64,000 nt of DNA from Torymus aiolomorphi (Eukaryota; Arthropoda; Insecta; Hymenoptera; Torymidae): NCBI GenBank assembly GCA_036365515.1, contig CM070877.1:88979522-89043521 (forward strand), given 5' to 3'. Below are positions 22,601 through 36,552 of the stretch, in pieces; positions within the stretch are counted from its first letter, which is position 1; each line of letters starts with the position of its first letter. A program made the translations under genes and the position numbers. The notes beneath the pieces were generated by a model. The model was not told the DNA's origin and did not search any database. It saw nothing but the letters and a program-made list of their open reading frames with translations.

Positions 22601-24270
22601 AAGCTGAGGATACGAGGTTGACGCATATAAGGACTCATGTATAGGCATGAAAAAATAAGCAAAACGATTACTTAACTAATTTTTGAAACACAAGAAGGGG
22701 GGGGGATATTAGGTCCACGCATATAAGGGAGTCATGTAGACATGAAAAAATATGCAAAACGTTTATTTAAATAATTTTTCAACCCATGTAGCCGGGGATA
22801 TGAGGTTCGCGCATAGAAGGGAGTCATGTACAGACATGAAAAAATAAGCAAAACGATTACTTAACTAATTTTTGAAACACAAGTAGGGCGGCGGGATATT
22901 AGGTCCACGCATATATGCGAGTCATGTAGACATGAAAAAATATGCAAAACGTTTATTTAAATAATTTTTAAACCCATGTAGCCGGGGGATATGAGTTACG
23001 CGCATATTAGGCAGTCATGTAGACATGAAAAAATAAGCAATGCGATTATTTAATCAATTTTCGAACCCGAGTAAACGGGGGATATGAGGTTCACGCTTAT
23101 AAGGGAATCATGTATAGACATGAAGAAATAAGCAAAACGATTATTTTAATAATTTTTAAACCTAAGTAGACGCGGGATATGAGGTTCACGCATTTAAGGG
23201 AGCCATGTAGTCACAACAAATAAGCAAAACGATTATTTAAACAATTTTTAAACCCAAGTAGACGAGGGATATGAGGCCCACGCATATTAGGGAGTCATTT
23301 TGTCATGAAAATATAACCAAAACGATATTTAAACAATTTTTAAACCCAAGTAACCGAGGGATATGAGGTCTACGCATGTTAGGATCATGTAGTCATGAAA
23401 AACTAAGCAAAACGATTATTTATATAATTTTTAAACCTAAGTAGACGGGGGATATGATGTCCACGCATATTAGGGAGTCATGTAAACCTAAAAAATAAGC
23501 AATACGATTATTTTAACATTTTTTAAACCCAGGTAGACGAGGGATATGAGGTCCACGCAATCTAGGATGTCATATAGTCATGTAAAACTAAGGAAAACGA
23601 TTATTTAAATTATTTGTAAACCTAAGTCGCCCCGGGATATGAGGTTCACGCATATGAGAGTCATGTAGATATAAAAAAAATCAGCAAATCAATTATTTAA
23701 ACAATTTTCAAACCTAAGTAGACGGGGGACATGACTTTCTCGCATATTAGGAAGTCATGTAGACATGAAAAAATAAGCAAAACGATTATTTAACCAATTT
23801 TCAATCCCAAGTAAAGGGGGGATATGATGTCCACGCATATAAGGGAGTCATGGACAAACATGAAAAAATAAGCAAAACGATTACTTAACTAATTTTTGAA
23901 ACACAAGTAGGGGGGGGGATATTAGGTCCACGCATATATGCGAGTCATGTAGACATGAAAAAATATGCAAAACGCTAATTTAAATAATTTTTAAACCCAT
24001 TTATCGGGGATATGAGGTCCGCGCATATTAGGGAGTCATGTAGACATGAAATAATAAGCAAAACGATTATTATACAATTTTTAAACCCAAGTAAACGGGG
24101 GATATGAGGTTCACGCATAGAAGGGAGTCATGTACAGACATAAAAAAATAAGCAAAACGATTACTTAACTAATTTTTGAAGCACAAGTGGGGGGGTGATA
24201 TTAGGTCCACGCGTATATGCGAGTCATGTAGACATGAAAAAATATGCAAAGCGACTATTTAAACAATTTT
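19601..24270 (+). repeat. Higher-order repeat copy 2 (4670 bp)
   Basis: Same order of monomer variants as copy 1. It ends with a different closing module ('B', ~23720-24270) in place of module A. About 50 monomers. Confidence 0.9.
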
Positions 24271-27200
24271 TGAACCCAAGTAAACGGGAGATATGAGATC
24301 CACGCATGTTAGGGAGTCATGTAGTCATGAAAAACTAAGCAAAACTATTAATCAAATAATTTTTAAACCTATGCAGACGGGGGATATGAGTTCCACGCAT
24401 ATAAGAGAGTTATGTAGACTTAGAAAAATAAGCAAAACGATTATTTAAACCATTTTCAAAAGCAAGTAGACGATGGATATGAGGTCTGCGCATTTTAGGG
24501 AGTCATGTATACCTAAATAAAATAAGCAAAACGATTATTTAAACAATTTTCAAACCCAAGTAAACGGGGATACGAGGTCCACGCATATAAGGGAGTCATG
24601 TATAGAGTTGAAAAAATATGCAAAATGTTTATTTAAATAATTTTTAAACCCATGTAGCCGGGGGATATGAGGTCCGCGCATATTAGGGGGTCATGTAGAC
24701 ATGAAAAAAATAGGCAAAGCGATTATTTAAACAATTTTCGAACCCAAGTAAACGGGAGCTATGAGGTCCACACATATAAGGGAGTGATGTATAGACATGA
24801 AGAAATAAGGAAAACGATTATTTTAATAACTTATAAACCTAAGTAGACGCGGGATATGAGGTCCACGCACTTAAGGGAGTTATGTAGACACACAAAAATA
24901 AGCAAAACGATTATTTAAACAGTTTTTAAACCCAAGTAGACGAGGGTTGTGAGATCCACGCATGTTAGGGAGTCATGTAGTCATCAAAAAATAAGCAAAA
25001 CGATTACTTAACTAATTTTTGAAACACAAGTAGGGGGGGGGGATATTAGGTCGACGCATATATGCGAGTCATGTAGACATGAAAAAATATGCAAAACGTT
25101 TATTTAAATTATTTTTAAACCCATGTAGCCGTGGGATATGAGGTCCGCGCATATTAGGGAGTCATGTAGACATGAAAAAATAGGCAAAGCGGTTATTTAA
25201 ACAATTTTCCAACCCGAGTAAACGCGGGATATGAGGTCCACGCATATAAGGGAGTCATGTATAGACATGAAAAAATATGCAAAACGTTTATTTAAATAAT
25301 ATTTAAACCCATGTAGCCGGGGATATGAGGTTCGCGCATATTAGGGAGTCATGTAGACATGAAAAAATAAGCAAAACGATTATTTAAACAATTTTCGAAC
25401 CCAAGTAAACGGGAGATATGAGTTCGCATATAAGGGAGTCATGTATAGACATGAATAAATAAGCAAAACGATTATTTTAATAATTTTTAACCTAAGTAGA
25501 CGCGGGATATGAGGTACACGCATGTAAGAGAGTCATGTAGATATAAAAAAATAAGCAAGACGATTATTTAAATAATTTTCAAACCCCAGTAGACGGGGAT
25601 ACGAGGTCCGCGCATATTAGGGAGTCATGTAGACACACAAAAGTAGGAAAAACGATTATTTAAACCATTTTTAAACCCAAGTAGACGAGCTTTATGAGAT
25701 CCACGCATGTTAGGGAGTCATGTAGTCATCAAAAACTAAGCAAAACTATTAATTAAATAATTTTTAAACATAAGTAGACGGGGATATGAGTTCCACGCAT
25801 ATAAGAGAGTTATGTAAACTTAAAAAAAATAAGCAAAATGATTATTTAAACCATTTTCAAAACCAAGTAGACGATGGATATGAGGTCCGCGCATATTAGG
25901 GAGTCATGTAGACATGAAAAAATAAGCAAAACAATTATTATACAATTTTTAAACCCACGTAAACGGGGGATATGAGGTCCACGCATAGAAGGAAGTCATG
26001 TACAAACATGAAAAAATAAGCAAAATGATTACTTAACTAATTTTTGAAACACAAGTAGGGGGGGGATATTAGGTCCTCGCATATATGCGAGTCATGTAGA
26101 CATGAAAAAATATGCAAATCGTTTATTTAAATTATTTTTAAGCCCATGTAGCCGGGGGATATGAGGTCCGCGCATATTAGGGAGTCATGTAGACATGAAA
26201 AAATAGGCAAAGCGGTTATTTAAACAATTTTCGAACTCGAGTAAACGCGGGATATGAGGTCCACGCATATAAGGGAGTCATGTATGGAGATGAAAAAATA
26301 TGCAAAACGTTTATTTAAATAATATTTAAACCCATGTAGCCGGGGGATGTGAGGTTCGCGCTTATTAGGGAGTCATGTAGACATGAAAAAATAAGCAAAA
26401 CGATTATTTAAACAATTTTTCAACCCAAGTAGACCAGGGACATGAGGTCCACGCATATTAGAGAGTCATGTAGACATGAAATAATAAGCAAAACGATTAT
26501 TATACAATTTTTAAACCCAAGTAAACGGGGGACATGAGGTCCACGCATAGAAGGGAGTCATGTACGGACATGAAAAAATAAGCAAAACGATTACTTAACT
26601 AATTTTTGAAACACATGTGGGGGGGGGGGATATTAGGTCCACGCATATATGCGAGTCATGTAGACATGAAAAAATATGCAAAGCGATTATTTAAACAATT
26701 TTTGAACCCGAGTAAACGGGGGATATGAGGTCCTCGCGTATAAGGGAATCATGTGTAGACATGAAGAAATAAGCAAAACGATTATTTTAATAATTTTTAA
26801 ACCTAAGTAGACGCGGGATATGAGGTCCACGCATTTAAGGGAGCCATGTAGTCACAAAAAAATGACCAAAACGATATTTAAACAATTTTGAAACCCAAGT
26901 AACCGAAGGATATGAGGTCCACGCATGTTAGGGTCATGTAGTCATGAAAAACTAAGCAAAACGATTATTTATATAATTTTTAAACCTAAGTAGACGGGGG
27001 ATATGAGGTCCACGCATAATTGGGAGTCATGTAAACCTAAAAAAATAAGCTAAACGATTATTTAAACAATTAATGAACTCAAGGAGACGAGGTGTATGAG
27101 GTCCACGCATATTAGGGAGTCATATAGACATGAAAAACAAAGCCAAACGATTATTTAAATAATTTTTAAACCTATGTAGACGGGGGATATAAGGTCCACG

Positions 27201-28934
27201 CATTTAAGGGAGTAATGAAAAAATAAGCAAAAGGATTATTTAAACAACTTTCAAACCCAAGGAAGCTGAGGATACGAGGTTGACGCATATAAGGGACTCA
27301 TGTATAGGCATGAAAAAATAAGCAAAACGATTACTTAACTAATTTTTGAAACACAAGAAGGGGGGGGGATATTAGGTCCACGCATATAAGGGAGTCATGT
27401 AGACATGAAAAAATATGCAAAACGTTTATTTAAATAATTTTTCAACCCATGTAGCCGGGGATATGAGGTTCGCGCATAGAAGGGAGTCATGTACAGACAT
27501 GAAAAAATAAGCAAAACGATTACTTAACTAATTTTTGAAACACAAGTAGGGCGGCGGGATATTAGGTCCACGCATATATGCGAGTCATGTAGACATGAAA
27601 AAATATGCAAAACGTTTATTTAAATAATTTTTAAACCCATGTAGCCGGGGGATATGAGTTACGCGCATATTAGGTAGTCATGTAGACATGAAAAAATAAG
27701 CAATGCGATTATTTAAACAATTTTCGAACCCGAGTAAACGGGGGATATGAGGTTCACGCTTATAAGGGAATCATGTATAGACATGAAGAAATAAGCAAAA
27801 CGATTATTTTAATAATTTTTAAACCTAAGTAGACGCGGGATATGAGGTTCACGCATTTAAGGGAGCCATGTAGTCACAACAAATAAGCAAAACGATTATT
27901 TAAACAATTTTTAAACCCAAGTAGACGAGGGATATGAGGCCCACGCATATTAGGGAGTCATTTTGTCATGAAAATATAACCAAAACGATATTTAAACAAT
28001 TTTTAAACCCAAGTAACCGAGGGATATGAGGTCTACGCATGTTAGGATCATGTAGTCATGAAAAACTAAGCAAAACGATTATTTATATAATTTTTAAACC
28101 TAAGTAGACGGGGGATATGATGTCCACGCATATTAGGGAGTCATGTAAACCTAAAAAAATAAGCAATACGATTATTTTAACATTTTTTAAACCCAGGTAG
28201 ACGAGGGATATGAGGTCCACGCAATCTAGGATGTCATATAGTCATGTAAAACTAAGGAAAACGATTATTTAAATTATTTGTAAACCTAAGTCGCCCCGGG
28301 ATATGAGGTTCACGCATATGAGAGTCATGTAGATATAAAAAAAATCAGCAAATCAATTATTTAAACAATTTTCAAACCTAAGTAGACGGGGGACATGAGG
28401 TTCTCGCATATTGGGGAGTCATGTAGACATGAAAAAATAAGCAAAACGATTATTTAACCAATTTTCAATCCCAAGTAAAGGGGGGATATGATGTCCACGC
28501 ATATAAGGGAGTCATGGACAAACATGAAAAAATAAGCAAAACGATTACTTAACTAATTTTTGAAACACAAGTAGGGGGGGGGATATTAGGTCCACGCATA
28601 TATGCGAGTCATGTAGACATGAAAAAATATGCAAAACGCTAATTTAAATAATTTTTAAACCCATTTATCGGGGATATGAGGTCCGCGCATATTAGGGAGT
28701 CATGTAGACATGAAATAATAAGCAAAACGATTATTATACAATTTTTAAACCCAAGTAAACGGGGGATATGAGGTTCACGCATAGAAGGGAGTCATGTACA
28801 GACATAAAAAAATAAGCAAAACGATTACTTAACTAATTTTTGAAGCACAAGTGGGGGGGTGATATTAGGTCCACGCGTATATGCGAGTCATGTAGACATG
28901 AAAAAATATGCAAAGCGACTATTTAAACAATTTT
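24271..28934 (+). repeat. Higher-order repeat copy 3 (4664 bp)
   Basis: Same monomer order as copies 1-2, again closed by module B (~28386-28934). Differences from copy 2 are mostly single bases and changes in G-run length. Confidence 0.9.
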
Positions 28935-31900
28935 TGAACCCAAGTAAACGGGAGATATGAGATCCACGCATGTTAGGGAGTCATGTAGTCATGAAAAACT
29001 AAGCAAAACTATTAATCAAATAATTTTTAAACCTATGCAGACGGGGGATATGAGTTCCACGCATATAAGAGAGTTATGTAGACTTAGAAAAATAAGCAAA
29101 ACGATTATTTAAACCATTTTCAAAAGCAAGTAGACGATGGATATGAGGTCTGCGCATTTTAGGGAGTCATGTATACCTAAATAAAATAAGCAAAACGATT
29201 ATTTAAACAATTTTCAAACCCAAGTAAACGGGGGATACGAGGTCCACGCATATAAGGGAGTCATGTATAGAGTTGAAAAAATATGCAAAATGTTTATTTA
29301 AATAATTTTTAAACCCATGTAGCCGGGGGATATGAGGTCCGCGCATATTAGGGGGTCATGTAGACATGAAAAAATAGGCAAAGCGATTATTTAAACAATT
29401 TTCGAACCCAAGTAAACGGGAGCTATGAGGTCCACACATATAAGGGAGTGATGTATAGACATGAAGAAATAAGGAAAACGATTATTTTAATAACTTATAA
29501 ACCTAAGTAGACGCGGGATATGAGGTCCACGCACTTAAGGGAGTTATGTAGACACACAAAAATAAGCAAAACGATTATTTAAACAGTTTTTAAACCCAAG
29601 TAGACGAGGGTTGTGAGATCCACGCATGTTAGGGAGTCATGTAGTCATCAAAAAATAAGCAAAACGATTACTTAACTAATTTTTGAAACACAAGTAGGGG
29701 GGGGGGATATTAGGTCGACGCATATATGCGAGTCATGTAGACATGAAAAAATATGCAAAACGTTTATTTAAATTATTTTTAAACCCATGTAGCCGTGGGA
29801 TATGAGGTCCGCGCATATTAGGGAGTCATGTAGACATGAAAAAATAGGCAAAGCGGTTATTTAAACAATTTTCCAACCCGAGTAAACGCGGGATATGAGG
29901 TCCACGCATATAAGGGAGTCATGTATAGACATGAAAAAATATGCAAAACGTTTATTTAAATAATATTTAAACCCATGTAGCCGGGGATATGAGGTTCGCG
30001 CATATTAGGGAGTCATGTAGACATGAAAAAATAAGCAAAACGATTATTTAAACAATTTTCGAACCCAAGTAAACGGGAGATATGAGTTCCTCGCATATAA
30101 GGGAGTCATGTATAGACATGAATAAATAAGCAAAACGATTATTTTAATAATTTTTAACCTAAGTAGACGCGGGATATGAGGTACACGCATGTAAGAGAGT
30201 CATGTAGATATAAAAAAATAAGCAAGACGATTATTTAAATAATTTTCAAACCCCAGTAGACGGGGGATACGAGGTCCGCGCATATTAGGGAGTCATGTAG
30301 ACACACAAAAGTAGGAAAAACGATTATTTAAACCATTTTTAAACCCAAGTAGACGAGCTTTATGAGATCCACGCATGTTAGGGAGTCATGTAGTCATCAA
30401 AAACTAAGCAAAACTATTAATTAAATAATTTTTAAACATAAGTAGACGGGGGATATGAGTTCCACGCATATAAGAGAGTTATGTAAACTTAAAAAAATAA
30501 GCAAAATGATTATTTAAACCATTTTCAAAACCAAGTAGACGATGGATATGAGGTCCGCGCATATTAGGGAGTCATGTAGACATGAAAAAATAAGCAAAAC
30601 AATTATTATACAATTTTTAAACCCACGTAAACGGGGGATATGAGGTCCACGCATAGAAGGAAGTCATGTACAAACATGAAAAAATAAGCAAAATGATTAC
30701 TTAACTAATTTTTGAAACACAAGTAGGGGGGGGGGGATATTAGGTCCTCGCATATATGCCGGCCATGGAGACATGAAAAAAAAAGCAAATCGTTTATTTA
30801 AATTATTTTTAAGCCCATGTAGCCGGGGGATATGAGGTCCGCGCATATTAGGGAGTCATGTAGACATGAAAAAATAGGCAAAGCGGTTATTTAAACAATT
30901 TTCGAACTCGAGTAAACGCGGGATATGAGGTCCACGCATATAAGGGAGTCATGTATGGAGATGAAAAAATATGCAAAACGTTTATTTAAATAATATTTAA
31001 ACCCATGTCGCCGGGGGATGTGAGGTTCGCGCTTATTAGGGAGTCATGTAGACATGAAAAAATAAGCAAAACGATTATTTAAACAATTTTTCAACCCAAG
31101 TAGACCAGGGACATGAGGTCCACGCATATTAGAGAGTCATGTAGACATGAAATAATAAGCAAAACGATTATTATACAATTTTTAAACCCAAGTAAACGGG
31201 GGACATGAGGTCCACGCATAGAAGGGAGTCATGTACGGATATGAAATAATAAGCAAAACGATTACTTAACTAATTTTTGAAACACAAGTGGGGGGGGGGG
31301 GATATTAGGTCCACGCATATATGCGAGTCATGTAGACATGAAAAAATATGCAAAGCGATTATTTAAACAATTTTTGAACCCGAGTAAACGGGGGATATGA
31401 GGTCCTCGCGTATAAGGGAATCATGTGTAGACATGAAGAAATAAGCAAAACGATTATTTTAATAATTTTTAAACCTAAGTAGACGCGGGATATGAGGTCC
31501 ACGCATTTAAGGGAGCCATGTAGTCACAAAAGAATGACCAAAACGATATTTAAACAATTTTGAAACCCAAGTAACCGAAGGATATGAGGTCCACGCATGT
31601 TAGGGTCATGTAGTCATGAAAAACTAAGCAAAACGATTATTTATATAATTTTTAAACCTAAGTAGACGGGGGATATGAGGTCCACGCATAATTGGGAGTC
31701 ATGTAAACCTAAAAAAATAAGCTAAACGATTATTTAAACAATTATTGAACTCAAGGAGACGAGGTGTATGAGGTCCACGCATATTAGGGAGTCATATAGA
31801 CATGAAAAACAAAGCCAAACGATTATTTAAATAATTTTTAAACCTATGTAGACGGGGGATATAAGGTCCACGCATTTAAGGGAGTAATGAAAAAATAAGC

Positions 31901-33120
31901 AAAAGGATTATTTAAACAACTTTCAAACCCAAGGAAGCTGAGGATACGAGGTTGACGCATATAAGGGACTCATGTATAGGCATGAAAAAATAAGCAAAAC
32001 GATTACTTAACTAATTTTTGAAACACAAGAAGGGGGGGGGGATATTAGGTCCACGCATATAAGGGAGTTATGTAGACATGAAAAAATATGCAAAACGTTT
32101 ATTTAAATAATTTTTAAACCCATGTAGCCGGGGATATGAGGTTCGCGCATAGAAGGGAGTCATGTACAGACATGAAAAAATAAGCAAAACGATTACTTAA
32201 CTAATTTTTGAAACACAAGTAGGGCGGCGGGATATTAGGTCCACGCATATATGCGAGTCATGTAGACATGAAAAAATATGCAAAACGTTTATTTAAATAA
32301 TTTTTAAACCCATGTAGCCGGGGGATATGAGTTACGCGCATATTAGGTAGTCATGTAGACATGAAAAAATAAGCAATGCGATTATTTAAACAATTTTCGA
32401 ACCCGAGTAAACGGGGATATGAGGTACACGCTTATAAGGGAATCATGTATAGACATGAAGAAATAAGCAAAACGATTATTTTAATAATTTTTAAACCTAA
32501 GTAGACGCGGGATATGAGGTTCACGCATTTAAGGGAGCCATGTAGTCACAACAAATAAGCAAAACGATTATTTAAACAATTTTTAAACCCAAGTAGACGA
32601 GGGATATGAGGCCCACGCATATTAGGGAGTCATTTTGTCATGAAAATATAACCAAAACGATATTTAAACAATTTTTAAACCCAAGTAACCGAGGGATATG
32701 AGGTCTACGCATGTTAGGGTCATGTAGTCATGAAAAACTAAGCAAAACGATTATTTATATAATTTTTAAACCTAAGTAGACGGGGGATATGATGTCCACG
32801 CATATTAGGGAGTCATGTAAACCTAAAAAAATAAGCAATACGATTATTTTAACATTTTTTAAACCCAGGTAGACGAGGGATATTAGGTCCACGCAATCTA
32901 GGATGTCATATCGTCATGTAAAACTAAGCAAAACGATTATTTAAATTATTTGTAAACCTAAGTCGCCCCGGGATATGAGGTTCACGCATATGAGAGTCAT
33001 GTAGATATAAAAAAAATCAGCAAATCAATTATTTAAACAATTTTCAAACCTAAGTAGACGGGGGATATGAGGTTCTCGCATATTGGGGAGTCATGTAGAC
33101 ATGAAAAAATAAGCAAAACG
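28935..33120 (+). repeat. Higher-order repeat copy 4 (core, partial)
   Basis: Matches the core of the other copies to about 33060, starts module B and then diverges near 33120. A local scrambled patch at ~30765-30785 breaks an otherwise conserved monomer. Confidence 0.85.
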
Positions 33121-33149
33121 ATTATTATACCATTTTTACACCCAAGTAA

Positions 33150-35760
33150 ACGGGGGATATGAGGTCCACGCATATAAGGGACTCATGTTTAGACATGAAA
33201 AAATATGCAAAACCATTATTTAAATAATTTTTAAACCCTTGTAGCCGGGCGACGCGGTGTCCACGCATATAAGGGAGTCATGAAAGAAAGGAAATCATGT
33301 AGAAATGAAAAAATAAGCAAAACGATTATTTAAACAATTTTTAAACTCAAGGAGACGAGGTATATGAGGTTCACTCATGGTAGGGAGTCATATAGACATG
33401 AAAATCTAAGTAAACGATTATTTAAATAATTTTTAAACCTAAGTAGACGCGGGATATGAGGACCACGCATATAAGAGAGTCATGTAGTTAATAAAATAAG
33501 CAAAACGATTATTTAAACAATTTTCAAACCCAAGTATACGGCGGATATGAGGCCCGCGCATATTAGGGAGTCATGTAGACATGAAAAAATAAGCAAAACG
33601 ATTATTTAAACAATTTTTAAACCTTAGTAGACGGGGGATATATGGTCCACGCATTTAAGGGAGTAATGAAAAAATAAGCAAAACGATTATTTAAACAACA
33701 TTCAAACCCAAGGAAGCTGAGGATACGAGGTTGACGCATATAAGGGACTCATGTATAGACATGAAAAAATAAGCAAAACGATTACTTAACTAATTTTTGA
33801 AACACAAGAAGGGGGGGGGGGATATTAGGTCCACGCATATAAGGGAGTCATGTAGACATCAAAAAATATGCTTAACTATTATTTAAATAATTTTTAAACC
33901 CATGTAACCGGGGGCGCGAGGTTCACGCATATATGGGAGTCATGAAAAAAAGGAAATCATGTAGAAATGAAAATATAACCAAGACGATTATTTAAACAAT
34001 TTTTAAACCGAAGTAACCGAGGGGTATGAGGCCCACGCATGTTAGGGAGTCATGTAGTCATGAAAAACTAAGCAAAACGTTTATTTATATAATTTTGAAA
34101 CCTAAGTAGACGGGGCATATGAGGTTCGCGCATATTAGGGAGTTGTAGGCCTAAAAAAAAATAAGCAATACGTTTATTTAAACAATTTTGAAACCCAAGT
34201 AGACGGGGGATATGAGGTCCACGCTAGTTATGGTGACATATAGACATGAAAAACTAAGCAAAACGATTATTTAAATAATTTTTAAACCTAAGTAGACGCG
34301 GGATATGAGGGCCACGCTTATAAGAGTCATTTAGATATAAAAATATAAGCAAAACAATTATTTAAACAATTTTCAAACCCAAGTAGACGGGGATATGATG
34401 TTCGCGCCTATAAGGTAGTCATGTAGACATGAAAAAATATGCAAAACGATTATTATACCATTTTTAAACCCAAGTAAACGGGGGATATGAGGTCCACGCA
34501 TATAAGGGACTCATGTTTAGACATGAAAAAATATGCAAAACCATTATTTAAATAATTTTTAAACCCTTGTAGCCAGGCGACGCGGTGTCCACGCATATAA
34601 GGGAGTCATGAAAGAAAGGAAATCATGTAGAAATGAAAAAATAAGCAAAACGATTATTTAAACAATTTTTAAACTCAAGGAGACGAGGTATATGAGGTTC
34701 TCTCATGTTAGGGAGTCATATAGACATGAAAATCTAAGCAAAACGATTATTTAAATAATTTTTAAACCTAAGTAGACGCGGGATATGAGGACCACGCATA
34801 TAAGAGAGTCATGTAGTTAATAAAATAAGCAAAACGATTATTTAAACAATTTTCAAACCCAAGTATACGGCGGATATGAGGCCCGCGCATATTAGGGAGT
34901 CATGTAGACATGAAAAAATAAGCAAAACGATTATTTAAACAATTTTTAAACCTTAGTAGACGGGGGATATATGGTCCACGCATTTAAGGGAGTAATGAAA
35001 AAATAGGCAAAACGATTATTTAAACAACATTCAAACCCAAGGAAGCTGAGGATACGAGGTTGACGCATATAAGGGACTCATGTATAGACATGAAAAAATA
35101 AGCAAAACGATTACTTAACTAATTTTTGAAACACAAGAAGGGGGGGGGGATATTAGGTCCACGCATATAAGGGAGTCATGTAGACATCAAAAAATATGCT
35201 TAACTATTATTTAAATAATTTTTAAACCCATGTAACCGGGGGCGCGAGGTTCACGCATATATGGAAGTCATGAAAAAAAGGAAATCATGTAGAAATGAAA
35301 ATATAACCAAGACGATTATTTAAACAATTTTTAAACCGAAGTAACCGAGGGATATGAGGCCCACGCATGTTAGGGAGTCATGTAGTCATGAAAAACTAAG
35401 CAAAACGTTTATTTATATAATTTTGAAACCTAAGTAGACGGGGGATATGAGGTTCGCGCATATTAGAGAGTTGTAGGCCTAAAAAAAATAAGCAATACGT
35501 TTATTTAAACAATTTTGAAATCCAAGTAGACGGGGGATATGAGGTCCACGCTAGTTAGGGTGACATATAGACACGAAAAACTAAGCAAAACGATTATTTA
35601 AATAATTTTTAAACCTAAGTAGACGCGGGATATGAGGGCCACGCTTATAAGAGTCATTTAGATATGAAAATATAAGCAAAACAATTATTTAAACAATTTT
35701 CAAACCCAAGTAGACGGGGGATATGATGTTCGCGCCTATAAGGTAGTCATGTAGACATGA
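33150..35760 (+). repeat. ~1.33-kb tandem duplication at the array edge
   Basis: A mark containing CGACGCGGTGTCCACGCATA follows GTAGCC at 33241 and again at 34569, a distance of 1328 bp (about 14 monomers). Flanking monomers match in the same order. It differs from the 4.67-kb unit, so the edge evolved separately. Confidence 0.85.
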
Positions 35761-35910
35761 AAAAATATGCAAAACGATTATTTAAATAATTTTTAAACCC
35801 ATGCAGCCGGGGGATGCGAGGTCCACGCATATAAGGGAATTGTGTAAACGTGCAACAATAAGCAAGACATTTATTTAAACAATTTTTAAACCCAAGTATG
35901 CGGAGGATAC

Positions 35911-36540
35911 TATAAATAATTGTCTCTTGCACATCTACGTAATTCCCTTATATGCGTGGACCTCATGTGCCCCGCCTACTTGGGTTTAAAATCTATTTAA
36001 ATAATCTTTTTGCTTATATTTTCATAGCTACATTACTCCCTTATATGCGTGGAGCTCCCGCCTACTTGGGATTAGAAGCTATTTCAATAATCGCTTTGCT
36101 TATTGTTGCACGTCTACGTAATTCCCTAATAAGCGTTGACCTTATATCCCCCGCCTACTTGGGTTTAAAAGCTATTTAAATAATCCTTTTACTTATTTTG
36201 TCATGTCTACATGACTCCCTCATATGCGTGGACCTCATATTTCCCGCCTACGTGGGTTTAAAAATTATTTAAATAATTGTCTTGCTTGTTGTTTCGCGTC
36301 TACGTAATTTCCTGATAAGCGTGGACCTTGCGTCCCCCGGCTACTTGGGTTTAAAAATTATTAAAATAATCGTTTTGTTATTTTTTCATGACTCCCTTAC
36401 ATACGTGGACCTCATATCCCTCGCCTACTTGGGTTTAAAAATTATTTAAATAGTCGTTTGTCTTATTTTGTCATATCTTTATGACTCCCTTATATGCGTG
36501 GACCGTATATCCTCCGCCTACTTGCGTTTAAAAAAAAAAT
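35911..36540 (-). repeat. Satellite monomers in inverted orientation
   Basis: From 35911 the monomers read as reverse complement (ATGCGTGGACCTCAT, CTACTTGGGTTTAAA, and so on), about seven units. They are more diverged than the main array. The array ends at about 36540 in an A run next to LINE sequence. Confidence 0.92.
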
Positions 36541-36552
36541 TCTCCCCTATTT

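Larger units (their letters stand above)
12901..35910 (+). repeat. Satellite array, ~93-bp monomer, forward orientation
   Basis: A tandem monomer of about 93 bp: successive CGATTATTTAAAC marks fall at 12901 and 12994. Typical blocks are AAAATAAGCAAAACGATTAT, TTTTTAAACCCAAGTAGACG and GAGTCATGTAGACATG. The last ends in the palindrome CATGTAGACATG. About 245 monomers of several subtypes are present: GGGGGATATGAGGTCC types, and types with long G runs after AAACACAAGTA. It is AT-rich and non-coding; the small frames inside are by-products. It may be a centromeric or heterochromatic satellite (inference). Confidence 0.97.

Noticed and set aside
12901..35910. CENP-B-box-like TTCG...ACGGG in some monomers
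   Set aside because: TTCG and CGGG are separated by 12 bases instead of the 7 of the CENP-B box.
12901..36540. CRISPR-like repeat array
   Set aside because: Monomers are contiguous, diverged and lack unique spacers; this is eukaryotic satellite DNA.
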